Shown one piece after another: positions 38,101-50,319 of a DNA stretch of 64,000 nucleotides. Source of the DNA: Acanthaster planci (Eukaryota > Echinodermata > Asteroidea > Valvatida > Acanthasteridae). Numbering within the stretch: position 1 is the stretch's first letter; every line of letters begins with the position of its first letter. The position numbers and the translations under genes are program-made. The notes under the pieces were generated by a model. It did not search any database and was not told the DNA's origin. It saw nothing but the letters and a program-made list of their open reading frames with translations. The DNA lies in NCBI RefSeq assembly GCF_001949145.1, contig NW_019091418.1, positions 2,021,903 through 2,085,902 of the forward strand. The letters run 5' to 3'.

Positions 38101-41100
38101 ATGCATTGTAGGAGCAAACAAATCTCAGCTGCTCTTGGTAGCTACCGGAGGGATATGTGCTGTACTGTGATATCTACATGTTCTGTACATGCTAATGTAC
38201 ATGCTAATGATCCCTTGATGTAAAAGGCAAGTGCCCTGAGTAGTATTGTTAAAGGTCATACACCATACCTTGCTTGGTCAAGGCAAATATCATGGGTAGA
38301 AACTTGGGTGAGGAATCAACCTTATTTCATTTGTACTTTCTAAGGCATAAATTTACTACGAACAAACAGATTTTGTGTCAGATGGGACCTGTTGCTCCCA
38401 TGTTATAGCTATTTCAGGAGTGTTTTGAAGAGTCCTGCAGGTAAAAATCTGACCCAACAAATTAAATTTACCAAAGTGCATTTCTTTTCTGTATCTAGAC
38501 TATGTGTACGAGTATGAGGCCAGTCAGTTGATTTTTTTTCTGGGAAAGTGCTTTTCCAAGTGCTACCATTGTCTTTGCCAACACATGTATGGTAATTTAA
38601 AAATCAAAAGGAGATTTGTACACTGGAATCATGGTCACAGAATTCAACAGAAATGATGGTTTAATGAACATTTTTTTTATCTGATTCTCATCGAAACTTC
38701 TGTCCATTTCAGAGTGTTTTTAAAGTTGGATGACGTTTTCTGTGTATACTCTTGGTAATTTAGCCTCAGGTATTGATGTACATGTAATTGTGTGGAAACT
38801 GAGCGAACTGCAGCTCTTGTTGATATTTACAAAGCATGTCAGTATCATGAAATACATGCACTAAAGTCAGAACCTCGGTTTGGACCAAACTGATGAAAAG
38901 GACCTGCCACTGGAATTTACGGCAGAGCCTAAAAATGGTTCCCTGACTCTCCACTGTGAAATTTCAATCCCTGCAGGATACAGCAGCCAGGTGGGCCCAC
39001 GAGTCCATTAGTCCTCTCACCCACAGTCACATCAGCAGCTGCCTCGTCCCCATCCACCACCACCACCAGTCAGACGATCACAGCGTCACCTCATGATCCC
39101 TCCCAAGGTAGGTTTTTGTGAGTCACTACCGTAGTCTGAACACAGCACAAATATCAGTAGTTAAGAGTCTAGCCACTGCATTATTGTCTGTGGAGCCTCA
39201 CGTGTCGGGGTACGCTCACTGTAAATTGTAAATGTCCATTTGTGTGTGTACCATACTGTACTTCAAACCTCGGGCTAATCACACCAATGAAAAGGCAGTT
39301 TATGTTAATTCAGAATCTCTGTCCTCAGATCCCTGTACAGTCTGAGGTCAAGTCACTAATACACTGCCTGTCCTCATACCCATCTGTGATATGGTACATG
39401 TAAAAGGTCAAGTCTCCATAGCAGTGAGTGTCCTCAGACCCCTGTATGAAATGACGTCAGATCAGTGCAAGCCCTACCTCTCCCCAGACACCTACCGGTA
39501 CTGCACTCCGCTGAGGCCAGGCCTGTAGTATACTGCTTGTCCTCGGACCTTTGGATAATGTGAAATCAGATTTCTGGTACCCTACATGTACATGTACAGT
39601 GTGTGTTCTCACAGCCCTGCATGATATGAGGCTACATGTACATGTAGGTCTGCAGTACACTAACCACTTTGCGTTCTCATGTACATGTATAGTGTGTGCA
39701 CATGTACATGTCAGAGTTTCTCTTCTCATTATTTTGCGGAGTAACCTTTATGTTAAGTACATATACATGTACCATACAGTCACATGCACACTTATTGGCA
39801 GATTTTGTTCTTGATGATTGATTAAAAATGTCTGTGTTTTTTCATTTTCTCTTTAGATAATAGGAAAAACAGTGCTAAATTCTGTTCGGCTAGAAAGCCC
39901 GTAGAATTTCAAGAACCTTTTTAAATTTAAGAAAGCATTTTTTCTCGATGAGAACCAGTCTACATGTACATGTAGGTCTTGAAAATGTCATTTTAAACTA
40001 GTCAAAGAAAAGCATAGCTGTGGAGTGAAGATCACAGAAAGATTTGATCTGAAGTGTGTACATGTATCTTGCATTTGTTCCACAGCCTCTTCAACCTCGT
40101 CATCCTCTGTGATGTACCATACGACCCAGGGCATCATCTACGCTACCTCCCCTGGTACCATCCCTGAGAGTCTCTTGTTACCCACCTACCAGGCAACCAC
40201 CTCTGGCAATCAATCCCAGGATAGAAGTAAGATTCCCTCGTCTTCCCTGGACTAAATATGACCTGGATGGTGTGGTTTACATTTAACGTTAACATTAGGG
40301 GTGCTTTTGTGATCTATTCCAGTGACACAGATTTGCAACAAATAATCTCTTAGAGCCTGGAGCCTGTAAGAGGTTATGTGTGTCATGGCGGTACCGTACA
40401 TGTAACTAAAATGTCAAAGTGGAAACCTGTTTATTAACACAGAACATTTAAAAACAGAACAGAAAAGATTCAAAACAACTGAAATTGGCCTAGTTTTTAA
40501 TGCTTCCAAACACGTTACTAATGATCTCTTTCACAATTTAACCCCTTTGTGCTGAGCGTATCTTTGGGTTGGTTTGGTTTTGGTTTGGTTTATTTATTTC
40601 CCATACCATACACAATTTAAATAATATAAGGTAATGAAAATAAATTAAATAGTGTGGAGGTCATAGGTCAAATGAAAAGCCAAAGCTTGTACAGGGTCTG
40701 CCCTTGCAAAGATAATTTACATGTAAATTTACAATTCTCGAGAGAAACAACGATCAGAATTAATAATACAGAATAATGTGTGAAGGTCTTCATTAGTTCA
40801 AGTTAGTAAATAGCTGCATTCAACAGCACAAAATCCTACCGGTAATTACAGGTTTAAAAATATATAAATTCAACTTTGGCATTGTTAAGAAGTAAACTGG
40901 CCCCAGGTGTAGAATTGCTTTAACTGTGATATTTTTGAAAGATACATGTAAGACACAATTGTCCGATTTGAAAATGAAGTCAAATGCCTCAAATATTAAT
41001 ACTTGAGGGTCATTTGCACAATTTACACACAACATTTTGTTAGATATTTCTTTCCCTAATTTTGTCTTCTTATCTTGTGAGGCTTTGCCTCTGGTCAGTA

Positions 41101-44100
41101 TTTGCTTAAATGTGCCATGTGCAACAGCCAAGTCAGGCTACTATGTATCGGGTAGTGTCGAGCCTTTTGTTTTTCTTTTCTTTTTTTAGCAGAGTTAATG
41201 CATAATCGTTTGCCCTGTTGACATGTATGCTTTCTTCAGGTAATGTGAACATTGGGGTTCTCCCGGTATCGACAGGCCAAGCCACCACAAATGCCTCGGT
41301 GCCGATCTCCATCGCCAAGGCCACCCAAGAAAATTTACAGGTACTGAATATCTGGTCAACTGCCTGATTTTGTATTTCAATTTTTTTTTTGGCGAGGAAC
41401 CCTTCTGAATCTTCCCAAATCATCCAGATTGCGGAAAACCAGTGAACATGCTACCGGTACATGCAGCTACAGGGCAACAAGTCCAATGTAAAGTAGCAGT
41501 TGGTGGAGAGGATTAAATTTCTCACAGGGCTTTAAAGGACGAGACAGATAGATGCAGGTTTTCCAAATTTCAGCGGCGTATTTGGCTTTGACTTGAGACC
41601 TCATTTTTGAGAATTCCTGGTGCTTTGGGTTAGACCCTGTGGCCTATTGCACACCATCCTCTGCCACATAGAAACTGAAGTGTGTTCTGGAGCCCAAAAT
41701 GAAGCAAAAGATCTGGAGATGAAGATGACATGTGGAAAGTGCCTTGTACTCCCAAGGCTCCCTGAGCTGCTTCTTTTTAGTGACTACTTGTATTGGGTGT
41801 CACTTATGAATGTTGGCATAATCAGGGTATTGGCATGTGGTGCAATGTATTGTATCCCTAACCATTTGGAATAGCTCTGGAATGCCTTTGGTTTAGACAT
41901 CGCTCTGTGTATATGCCAAACTAAATGTAAATTCACATAAATGTATGATTATTAGGAAATATGACCTTTAGAATCCCACAATCCATCAGCAGCGTTGGTG
42001 TTAATGATGTCATGGCCCTGTAAACAGTGCGGATGATGTGATTACATGACTACATTTTTTATTGGAATCAACTGACATAGAGCATGGGCTGATCAAGTCA
42101 TGTTGGAATTACTTAAGATGCACATTAATGTCCATCCCTGTCCTTTTCTGCTTTTATCCATGCCAATATACATGTTCAACTCGTGTTGCTGTTACTTGTA
42201 TTTGGTTTGGCATAACTTTGGCATGCCAGTCTCTGTGGGTTGAAATGGATCATTTGCTCGTTATTCAACTGCTTGGAACTAGTCTTGACCAAGACTGTTT
42301 TTTTTTTGTCTGAGAAAGCAAATGACCGCTGCCATTCACCGCTTCGTGCCGGGGTACCCGGTTTTGGGCACATAGGCTTTATACACAAAGCCAGGGAGCC
42401 CGAAATCGGACAAAAGAGCTGGGCCATTTAATGAAAGACTGTACTCGGAACAAAAGACTGAGCTGCGGGGAATTGCCAACATTTTTTTCAGTTATCAGTA
42501 GCAGAAGAAATCCGTCATTGTTTTGAAAGATTTTACCACTGTTTGTGGCATTCAGCGCAAGTGGATTACCACCGGGGACAAAAGCGCTCCAGTGATGAGC
42601 AATACAATACCACTGCACGCTAATCTGGCTCCTATTGAAAAGACGTCAGTAGCGCACTATGCCAGTTTCAGGAACAAAAGAAAATGACCTAACACTACAC
42701 AATCTGGACTCTTTTTACAAGGCGGCAGGCCTGGCTGAAATACGAGCATCAATAGATGTTGTCTGTCAGATTAGAGTAGCCACCAGACAGTCATTCATGT
42801 GGGTGTAATCATCCAATAAACAAAGTTATAAGTTTTAACCACTTCATGCCGGGGCATTTTTCAATCTTGATGATGCTGGGCCGGCATGACTATCATTTTT
42901 TCCATTTTCAAAGTCCTTCAAAAATTCATCATTTCATTTAACGGTTGTTTATAGCCGCACAAAGTAATCTTTAGGCACTACTCTAAGTTGACAGGTGACC
43001 TTCATTGACGCCTGAGTATTTCAACCAGGCCTGCAGCCTTGTAAACAGAACCCAGATTGTGCAGTGTTGTATAGCTGTCTTTTGTTCATGAACCTGGCTC
43101 AGTGCACCGCTGACCTCTTTTCAATAGGGGCCAGATTAGCATGCAGGGGTGCTGTGTGGTTCATCGCTGCGGTGGTGGAGCGCTTTTGTCCCCGGTGGTA
43201 ATCCGCTCGCTCTCAATGCCCCAAATCCTGGTGTACGGTTTCAAAACAAGGCTGGATTATCACCACTTTTGAGAGTGAAAAATGTCGGTAATGCCCAGCA
43301 GCCTGGTCTTTTATTCGGAGTACGTTTTTTTGTTACAGGGTCCTGTTTCCTTTGTTTGAGTTTGGAGACCCCCGCCACACATACGTCTCCGATTCCGGAG
43401 TCCCCGGCAGGAAGTTGTTAAAGAATTTTGAAAACACAAACAAAATGAAAAGTCACCCGAACCAGCAGAATCAACATGGATAAATGGGCCCGGCACGAAG
43501 TGGTTAACATTTTCTGTGCCAACACTCACTGCAAAGCACATGGCACTCACCAGCTACATGTACATGTATGGTATACCCCCGCCTGTCACGTCACCAGACT
43601 GGCCATGCATGCACACATCAGGCCTGCATGTGCATACATATACCATGCTGTCTTGGTCACACAGTGAGGTCCTCTTCCAGACACTGGACTACAACCACTG
43701 CATGGACCATCTTGTGAGCCCCAAATCATTCTGGATGAATTGGTATAAACATGATTGAATGCATGAGGTACTGGTGTGCAGTGGAAACAAACAAAGGAAA
43801 GTTAATAGCCTTGGTCGCTCACTGTGGTCGCTCACTGTGGTCGCTCACTGTGGTCGCTCACTCGGGAATAAGTAGAGAGCCTTGGTCAAGGCTAGTTGGA
43901 ACCTAAGTTTTGTTCTGACCTATTACAAGTAGTCACATGTGCATGTATCGCAGTATACAGCAGGGAACCAGGATCATTAAGTTTCACAACAAACCCTTGT
44001 ACATGTAGTTCAACTGGAGACGTTTGTACTGGTACACAGTGGCAAGATCTTCTTACCAGTGGTGTTGGTCATAGTTGCTTCTCATCAGATCACCAAACCA

Positions 44101-44289
44101 ATGTGTCCTATTGATGCCCTATCAAACACTGCTTCATCAGGAAACTGACAAGGCTGTGACCCACGCTTTGCTTTTTTTTTGCAGACCACCAGTCCAGGAG
44201 GAGAAAGGAAGCACTCATCGGCAAGCGACAGCAAAGGCAGCCATCAGAGCCGGCCTTACTTGCTCCCTCCGCAGACTAAACACAGATAA
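25782..44289 (+). CDS. SRF: Serum response factor, MADS-box transcription factor
   Basis: Nine exons, 25782-26129, 27082-27342, 33083-33173, 35241-35396, 37117-37234, 38977-39107, 40086-40226, 41240-41340, 44185-44289, join without a phase conflict into 483 residues (vertebrate SRF is about 508). An acidic stretch and a Lys-rich block precede the MADS box at about residues 87-143 (KIKMEFIENKLRRYTTFSKR), followed by the SAM dimerisation extension and RMSATGFEETELTYQV. The rest is a Ser/Thr/Gln/Pro-rich activation region with islands matching vertebrate SRF (FTVTNVPG, YPMTTYLP, GVLQLPQG, VMYHTTQG). SRF binds CArG boxes as a nuclear dimer with myocardin or Ets-type partners. An in-frame ATG at 25647 could add 45 residues. 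Confidence 0.95.
27082..27342 (+). CDS. SRF: SRF exon 2 (second half of MADS box and SAM domain)
   Basis: The acceptor is CTCATTTTAG and the donor AAG/GTTTGT, both phase 0. It encodes AYELSTLTGTQVMLLVASET, TFATRKLQPMITSESGKALI and QRMSATGFEETELTYQV, nearly identical to vertebrate SRF. This part carries dimerisation and cofactor contacts. Confidence 0.97.
28594..28740. repeat. Dispersed repeat with GTTGTGGGGA inverted ends
   Basis: GTTGTGGGGACAA near the start faces TCCACAACTCGGGC, and the right part closely matches 18,395-18,445 (CCACAACTCGGTACAAATTT then GCCTAACAAA). Two diverged copies in the window indicate a dispersed element. Confidence 0.55.
31804..32270. mobile_element. Pogo/Tigger-like non-autonomous DNA element
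   Basis: The ends are CAGTGGAACGTTGCTATAAC and the complement of CAGTGGAACGTCGCTATACC, about 24 bp of strong terminal inverted repeat. Inside, TTCGGTA-type words recur at both ends (GTTCGGTATAGCG). CAGTGGAACxTxGCTATA termini are typical of Tigger/pogo transposons. The 467 bp carry no transposase. Left flank ends TA, but the right flank lacks a clear TA. Confidence 0.75.
33083..33173 (+). CDS. SRF: SRF exon 3
   Basis: The acceptor is TCTTGATAG and the donor TCAG/GTAACC, phase 0 in and phase 1 out. It encodes QEGKTPMFTVTNVPGAGVD then a Ser/Thr-rich stretch. The FTVTN.PG core matches vertebrate SRF just after the SAM domain. Confidence 0.9.
35241..35396 (+). CDS. SRF: SRF exon 4
   Basis: The acceptor is CATTGTCCAG and the donor CAAG/GTACTG, phase 1 at both ends. 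It encodes GLSISGAGHTYPMTTYLPTG and a Ser/Gly/Pro stretch ending TTILPQ. YPMTTYLP corresponds to the vertebrate FPITNYL block. Confidence 0.88.
35397..37116. other. SRF intron 4 with a dense TACATGTA cluster
   Basis: No exon-like sequence. Between about 36,290 and 37,020 overlapping TACATGTAC words are especially dense, including an uninterrupted run near 36,764-36,787. Confidence 0.6.
37117..37234 (+). CDS. SRF: SRF exon 5
   Basis: The acceptor is ATGCACCCAG and the donor TATAG/GTAAGA, phase 1 in and phase 2 out. It encodes TSLPAGTSIPAGVLQLPQGQ then a Gln/Pro-rich end, PIQPPHFLY. The GVLQLPQG string parallels vertebrate GGLMQLP. Confidence 0.87.
38977..39107 (+). CDS. SRF: SRF exon 6
   Basis: The acceptor is AATCCCTGCAG and the donor CAAG/GTAGGT, phase 2 in and phase 1 out. 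It encodes IQQPGGPTSPLVLSPTVTSA and a Ser/Thr run with four consecutive Thr codons. Part of the activation region; little residue-level conservation is expected. Confidence 0.85.
39305..39715. repeat. Degenerate tandem repeat, unit about 70-80 bp
   Basis: GTCCTCAGACCCCTGTA-like phrases recur about every 70-80 bp (near 39,322, 39,370, 39,430, 39,540, 39,605) in SRF intron 6, with copies much diverged. TACATGTA words have built up in the later copies. Confidence 0.5.
40086..40226 (+). CDS. SRF: SRF exon 7
   Basis: The acceptor is TTGTTCCACAG and the donor AGAA/GTAAGA, phase 1 at both ends. It encodes SSTSSSSVMYHTTQGIIYAT, then a Pro/Leu/Thr stretch. The VMY block matches the C-terminal activation domain of vertebrate SRF. 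Confidence 0.88.
41240..41340 (+). CDS. SRF: SRF exon 8
   Basis: The acceptor is CTTTCTTCAG and the donor CAG/GTACTG, phase 1 in and phase 0 out. It encodes NVNIGVLPVSTGQATTNASV and ISIAKATQENLQ. A hydrophobic/Thr-rich part of the activation region. Confidence 0.85.
42330..42828 (+). mobile_element. TTAACCACTT-family element, copy 3 (truncated)
   Basis: It shares GTGGATTACCACCGGGGACA and neighbouring blocks with copy 1, in the same orientation, but the left end is degraded (TTCACCGCTTCGTGCCGGGG) and the right end is missing. It stops a few bases before copy 4 starts. It lies in SRF intron 8. Confidence 0.7.
42835..43506 (-). mobile_element. TTAACCACTT-ended foldback element, copy 4
   Basis: About 672 bp, bounded by TTAACCACTTCATGCCGGGG and its complement CCCGGCACGAAGTGGTTAA, the best-preserved ends of the family here. 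The interior is inverted relative to copies 1 and 3 (CTTTTGTCCCCGGTGGTAAT). It is a back-to-back neighbour of truncated copy 3. Confidence 0.85.
43813..43862. repeat. 13-bp tandem repeat, 3.8 copies
   Basis: GGTCGCTCACTGT is repeated without mismatch until the last partial copy. It lies in SRF intron 8. Confidence 0.95.
44185..44289 (+). CDS. SRF: SRF exon 9 (terminal)
   Basis: The acceptor is a T-run then GCAG, phase 0. It encodes TTSPGGERKHSSASDSKGSH then SRPYLLPPQTKHR and TAA. The basic, Ser-rich end differs from the vertebrate C-terminus, so it may be a lineage-specific or alternative terminal exon. Confidence 0.7.
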   Translation, partial: TTSPGGERKHSSASDSKGSHQSRPYLLPPQTKHR

Positions 44290-47200
44290 CACACCCAACT
44301 GAAGAAACACATCACCTGTCTTCTCAGACATGCTTTGCAAATGTTGATAAAATTACAAGCTTCCTCTGCATATGTGGTCTTTACTTGCAGTTACACGTTC
44401 CCAGGGAACTTCAATTTCTGTCAGTGTGGACTTTTTCGGTTAAACCCTATAAAGCACAGCAGAAATCAACAGTAGTCAAAAGTTGCCTACAAAGTGCAGT
44501 GTTAAATTTAGCGGTCAACACAAGTGGCAGAATACACTTCGTAGCTGCACAATGCCAAGACTTGTGTTTATGTGGCATGATGCAACAAAATCCAGTGTTG
44601 TATTTTGTTGTAGTTTGTAAAGTTGTGATTTCAGCTGTGCTGCTCTTTAAGACAAAGGTACCAACAGCAAACCTGGGAATAAAATAACACTGAAGTCTAA
44701 AAAATGCACCATATCCATTTCCATATTCATATTTTGGTGAAAGTTGGGCTCTTTGTAAAAATTTAAGTCCCATGAGGCACAGAAGACAACAGCGAAGCTG
44801 TTTCCTGAACTGAGGTTGAATTTTGACACTAAAATGACTGGATCATATAAAAAGCATTAGCTTGGGAGACAGCATTTGATACTAATCAACCCTCTTTACC
44901 CTCCCTGCTGTTGAGAATCTCATACATTTGATTTTTTAAAGCGCACTAGGTTCCGTCAAAGCTCATGGTTTTCCCATCCACTGGTTGGCAAACTATGACT
45001 CATTGCAAGTACGAGAGGAAAAAAACAACTCGTAAAGTATTGGAAAATCCGCTCTTCAAATACCTTTAATAAATACTTTGACTAGACAGAACCGATGCAC
45101 TGATACACCCATCTGTAAATTCTATTATCCCATCTCTAAATGGGAGAGCTTTTTAGTCAGAACATGTTGCTTACTAAGAATAAACCTTCTGCAGTGTTAG
45201 ACAGCGCATACAAAATGCGAACAAGAGAAAGTTCTTGTGTGTTTGGACATTTAAACCAAAACCCGGGATATCAAGGCCAGTGGGATCCAGACCCCTCTTC
45301 ATTAGTGAACAAGAAACAAAGACTTTCTCTAATAGTGCTACTCTTATAAACGGCAGTTGATTTCTCTCATAAATGTGACAGTGTGGTTTATCGATAATAG
45401 GATAATTTGTTCAAATTAGTTCACCTACTTATAAAAGAGCACATATGTGCATGCTCTGCACTAAGCCTGCATTGCTGGCATTAAAGTTCCTTTTTTCATC
45501 AATAATTTCAAGTTAGTTTTACATAAAGGTGCTTCCAGTTGTTGTACTCCATTTGCCGTAATGTGAAATATTGCTGTCTTTATTTATCCAGATTTCTTAA
45601 AGTATTTTCAAGATAAAATGTACAGCTACATACATGTATGTGCACGTGTACATGCATTGGTGTAAATTATGTACAAATGGTGTAAATACATGTACATGAT
45701 GTATGTAGTTATGGTCCACATAGAAACTTCTTATACGTGACAAGATGGGAAGATGTGACAGGTGTCCAAGGGGCACTCGTAACCACTTATTTCTTCAACC
45801 TGTCCACGTATAGACTTTCACAGAATGTTTGTGTGTTAATTGTCATGTTGCAGTGAGCTACCCACAACAGTGGTGGAACATTTTTTCAAAGGGAGGGGGA
45901 ATGGTTCAGTTGTAAGACCATCAGGCATTAGCTATTATAGGCCAAACCATTTATCTCAACTCAATTGTGTTCTGATCAAAGGGTCATTTCTCTCAGTTAA
46001 ATAGTGGAGGTCGGGGGGGGGAATTACTGCCCCCTGGATCCCCCAGTTTGCTGCCAGTGGCTACCCACAAATGAGACGTGCATTTCATTAATGCTCCCTT
46101 TTGAAGATAAGTGGTTATCAGGGCTCTTGGATAAGGTATTTGGTGTAAGCAAAGGAAGACTTATGGAAAACAAAATTGACAGTGAAAATTGCAGATGTAA
46201 CTGTGGAGTCATTGTTTTATTCCATTCACTTTCAGGGGCTGATGCAAAGTAATTACATGTAGTTGCAATTATATAGATACACATGCGAGTCACAAAACAG
46301 CGATGGGATTGTTGGTATGTAAAAACAGACATACCGGTAACATTGTACACGTACATAAAATTGGACAGAAATGTACAATATGTGAATATTTCTAGAAATG
46401 GAACATATTTTGTGTTCCAGGAGACAGTTGTGGAGCGCTAACTCGTCATTTTACTTTATCCCCTTACATGTATAATGCCAAGTTTTCCTGTTGGCCACTT
46501 AGGATGCACTGTTTGGTTGGGGCATTTTTTTGCTACAACTACACTATCTCTGAAAGGCTTATGCTGTATATGCATCAAAATGTGACCATGCTGAACTATT
46601 TTGATCACCCCTATAGCTTCATTGTGGGATGTCGAGATATTGACATGGCACAGGTTCTAAGGTCTAGTCTGGTGCCTTGCTTTCAAACCACATTGGTGAG
46701 AGTTAAACCTGGGACCCCTGACTACAGGTATGTTATCAAAACAGGCTAGCTTTTCTGCAGAAAAGAATCACCAGATTCTCCAATTTTTTTCCACCAATTT
46801 TGTTGTTGTTGGGGGGGGGATTTTTAAAAAAATTTAGGACGCTTTGACATTCTCGAGCCCAAGTAAAGCCAAGTGATTTCTAAATTAAGTGTAAGACTAT
46901 ACTGGTATACCAGCTTGAGGAAAAGGCAGAAGACCATTCAGAAGTCAGGTGGTGAGACCATGGACTGAATACTCGGAGATAAAGACCAGGTGCCTGCACT
47001 TGCATGGATAATTCTTTTAATACTGAAGAAGTGTGGGACGGATAATACTGTGACTTTGATCATATCAATACATTCATGACTCTAGCATACATGTACATGT
47101 ATGTGTTGAGTCGATCTTAGCTACTACCAAAAACTAATCTAATCTTTTCCTGGAAACTTCAAATTTTAGCGCTATAAAAGTTTTTTAAATTTAAACATTG

Positions 47201-50053
47201 CAAAATGAAGCTTTTCCCTTAAGAGTGTATTCTGCCTGTTCTTCATATTTTAAAAAAATATGCAAATTTGTAAAATATGTAAATATAATGCATAAATTAT
47301 TTCTTGCCATTTGCTGTCAACAACTGGTGAATGCACTGTTGAATAATTTTTATCGAACCCAAAGGATTTAAATTTGATCTTTTTATGAACACGCTTCAGG
47401 CCGAGAATCTCCATGCACAAGAAATGTATTATCACATATGGGGTACTCTCTTTTGTTCTTGAAAATGTGAATTGTAAATCGATGAAAACTTGGCAAACTG
47501 CCAACTTCACTGCTGTAAACACAAATTACCCCAAATATTTAGGGTTCTACCAAGGTTGTGGGCAATTTTGTATTACATTGCACATGCAGTAAGCAGTTCT
47601 GTGGCTATTTTAAGAAATTATATACTGTTGCCAAAAAGCTTAACATTAACCATAACCTTTTTGTCTTAAAATAATATAGCATTTTTCCAAAGCAATGTGC
47701 ATTTCAATTATTTGGCCTGACATGTGCCAGTAATGTGATTTTCAAAGTGTTCCACTTTTCGTATGGTTGGAAAACGCAGCTATTTTCTCTTCTACCATTG
47801 TAGATTTGTAAATCAAGAACATATTCTTCATTTTAAGAATATAATGCAGGAATTGCAAAATTAAATTGGAGAATTATTTTCTCATTAATCTGTGCTTGCC
47901 TGGTGTTTTATTAAATTATGTGTACAAATGGGTACTGTGATTTAAAGGTTTAACATTTACATTCTGCTGAAGTATGTGCAGAAAAATCAATCTTGTGATT
48001 TCCATATTTAAGTCAGTCACACAGAACTGGATTTGCTATGAAATAGTGGAGCAAAACTGTTAATTCTTTGCTAAAACATTTTGTTTTATTGTACATAGCA
48101 ATAAAAGCATAGCACTACAGCTGTAGACAATCCAAGTGGAAAAATAAAAACTTGTTTCCCTTTAAACTTAGAAAATTTATCACAATCATATGATGAGTGC
48201 CAGAAGGGGACAATACTACCTTGCCGTCATTCTGACTTAATGTTTTGAAAATTTGACGTTATGTTCCCACATGGCCCCCATTTTCTGAAAAAGGTTTACC
48301 GTCAACTGACGTGAGCTATGCATGAGGGTTGACACTTGTGTGGCCTTGAACTTTAATCGTAACAACAATACATGTATGTAGGCCTGAGTTCTTTGTACTG
48401 AAAGCAAGTTTTTTTAAATGCAAGCCAAGTTTCAAAGATTAGGGGTGGGCGGGACAGCTTATGTCAATGGGAGGGGTGGGTGGAATCCACCTAATTTCCA
48501 CCCCCCCACCAGGCTGTGAGATGGATTGAAATAAAAGCAGCTCTATTAGGATTAATAGCCAAGGCAAATAAATTGGCAATCATGGTCCACTTTTGATATA
48601 TATACATGTTCCCTCTGGGCTCTAGTGAACAACGGCCACACATTGTTGGTGACTGTTCAGACCTAGGGAACGGATCTACACCAGTGTTGCAGTAAAATAC
48701 AATACAACCATCTAGTGATAACCGATAAACCAGTCTGAAGGCAGGCAACAAATCATCTTATTCATTCAAAGTTCCCAAGAAAAACATGCTTGTTCAAAAC
48801 GCAGCAAACATTGCAGTGATTTTTTTTTACACTCCAGTAAGTCACACACCTGGACTACACACCTGGACTTAAAGGAAATACATGTGTACTGTAACAAAAC
48901 CATCAATTCTCTGTTGTAACTGCTTTTGTGTATTCCAGATTTTTCCTCTTTCACAGGTTTGAAATTAAGCTGATAAACGTGCAAACCTGCTCAGCATAAA
49001 AACCAAACTACTGTAAGGGAATACAGATAACCAGAAAACACTGGTTTTTATTGCTTTTGATGGTACCCATCTTTCCAATGGGTAACTCCAAATGACTTCA
49101 ATCAACAGTCACTGAAAGTTGCAACAAACTAAGAATACTGCCTTGAAACGTTATCCAGCATAAATGTATAGATACAAAATAAATTTTATAGACATTTGGA
49201 TTTGGTATAAAACTACTTTCCCTTGACTGTACATTTTATACACGGGGAATGTTTAACAAATTGGCGCACAAAATCTCGTTGGAATGGATGCTGTATATGT
49301 TGTACATGTATTATGATGTTTTCTTCGTACATATTTTGAATAGGTAAGGAAATAATCTGTAAACTTTGAACATTAGCATTAAAGCATTGATAAATTAGGT
49401 TAAGGGGATGAACAAATTTATGTTTAATTGCTAAATTCATTATTATCCAATCTTAGATAGAGGGGATAAAAGTTTCAAAAGCTGATTGACTACCTGAGCA
49501 CATACATGTACATGTAGTGGCTTGGCTATCAAAAAGAACATTTTGAGGAAAACATGTCATTTTGATATAATTTTTGATTTGTCACATTTCAGCAGTCCAT
49601 TAATTTTTCCAGAAATTTTCTGGCAAGTCCGTCCAAAGTTGAACTCCAATTTTTAAAATTATTCACATGTACAATTATGCATGTAGAGCATTGCTGCCAC
49701 TTTTCAGTTTAATCATGCAAACTGTATAAACATCGCTAGGAGAGAGGCTGATATCTGCTTCAAGCCAGTGTTGCAACACAGCCACCTACATGCACAAAAA
49801 ACATTACTCACTGCAGAAACATTTATCACAAAATGAATACAACTGATTGCATTACTACTTGCAGCAGTTTGCAGTGCAAATACTAACGTTGGCTTTTCAA
49901 TTGATTTCACATGCAAATAGACAAAATGTATACATGTAGCGTATACATTGTACATGTACATGTGCGTTCAAGCTTAGCTACCCGTAAACATGGGTTAATA
50001 TTTGGTTTTGCATGAGGTAGAACCAAGCAAACTGTTCCATGGACAGGACTACA
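44290..50053. other. SRF 3' UTR and convergent spacer
   Basis: No coding exon was recognised. The AT-rich part up to about 48.15 kb is a plausible long SRF 3' UTR, since AATAAA signals lie at 48100-48105 and 48143-48148. Short ORFs here lack domains. Scattered TACATGTA words occur near 45.6, 47.1 and 49.5 kb. Confidence 0.45.
48100..48148 (+). terminator. Candidate polyadenylation signals for SRF
   Basis: Two AATAAA hexamers (48100-48105, 48143-48148) lie in AT-rich sequence, 3.8 kb after the SRF stop. A long 3' UTR is known in vertebrate SRF. Earlier weak signals exist too. Confidence 0.3.
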
Positions 50054-50319
50054 NNNNNNNNNNNNNNNNNNNNNNNNNNNNNNNNNNNNNNNNNNNNNNN
50101 NNNNNNNNNNNNNNNNNNNNNNNNNNNNNNNNNNNNNNNNNNNNNNNNNNNNNNNNNNNNNNNNNNNNNNNNNNNNNNNNNNNNNNNNNNNNNNNNNNNN
50201 NNNNNNNNNNNNNNNNNNNNNNNNNNNNNNNNNNNNNNNNNNNNNNNNNNNNNNNNNNNNNNNNNNNNNNNNNNNNNNNNNNNNNNNNNNNNNNNNNNNN
50301 NNNNNNNNNNNNNNNNNNN
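50054..50319. other. Assembly gap (266 N)
   Basis: A run of N. The right flank consists of a 97-bp tandem repeat, so the gap is probably an unresolved part of the same array. Long ORFs that run through it are artefacts. Confidence 0.98.

Noticed and set aside
40560-40625. GGTTTGGTTTGGTTT run as a retroelement end
   Set aside because: No reverse transcriptase, poly-A tail or target duplication was seen nearby.
46468-46749. A 93-residue plus-strand frame after SRF
   Set aside because: It lies in probable SRF 3' UTR and has no family likeness.
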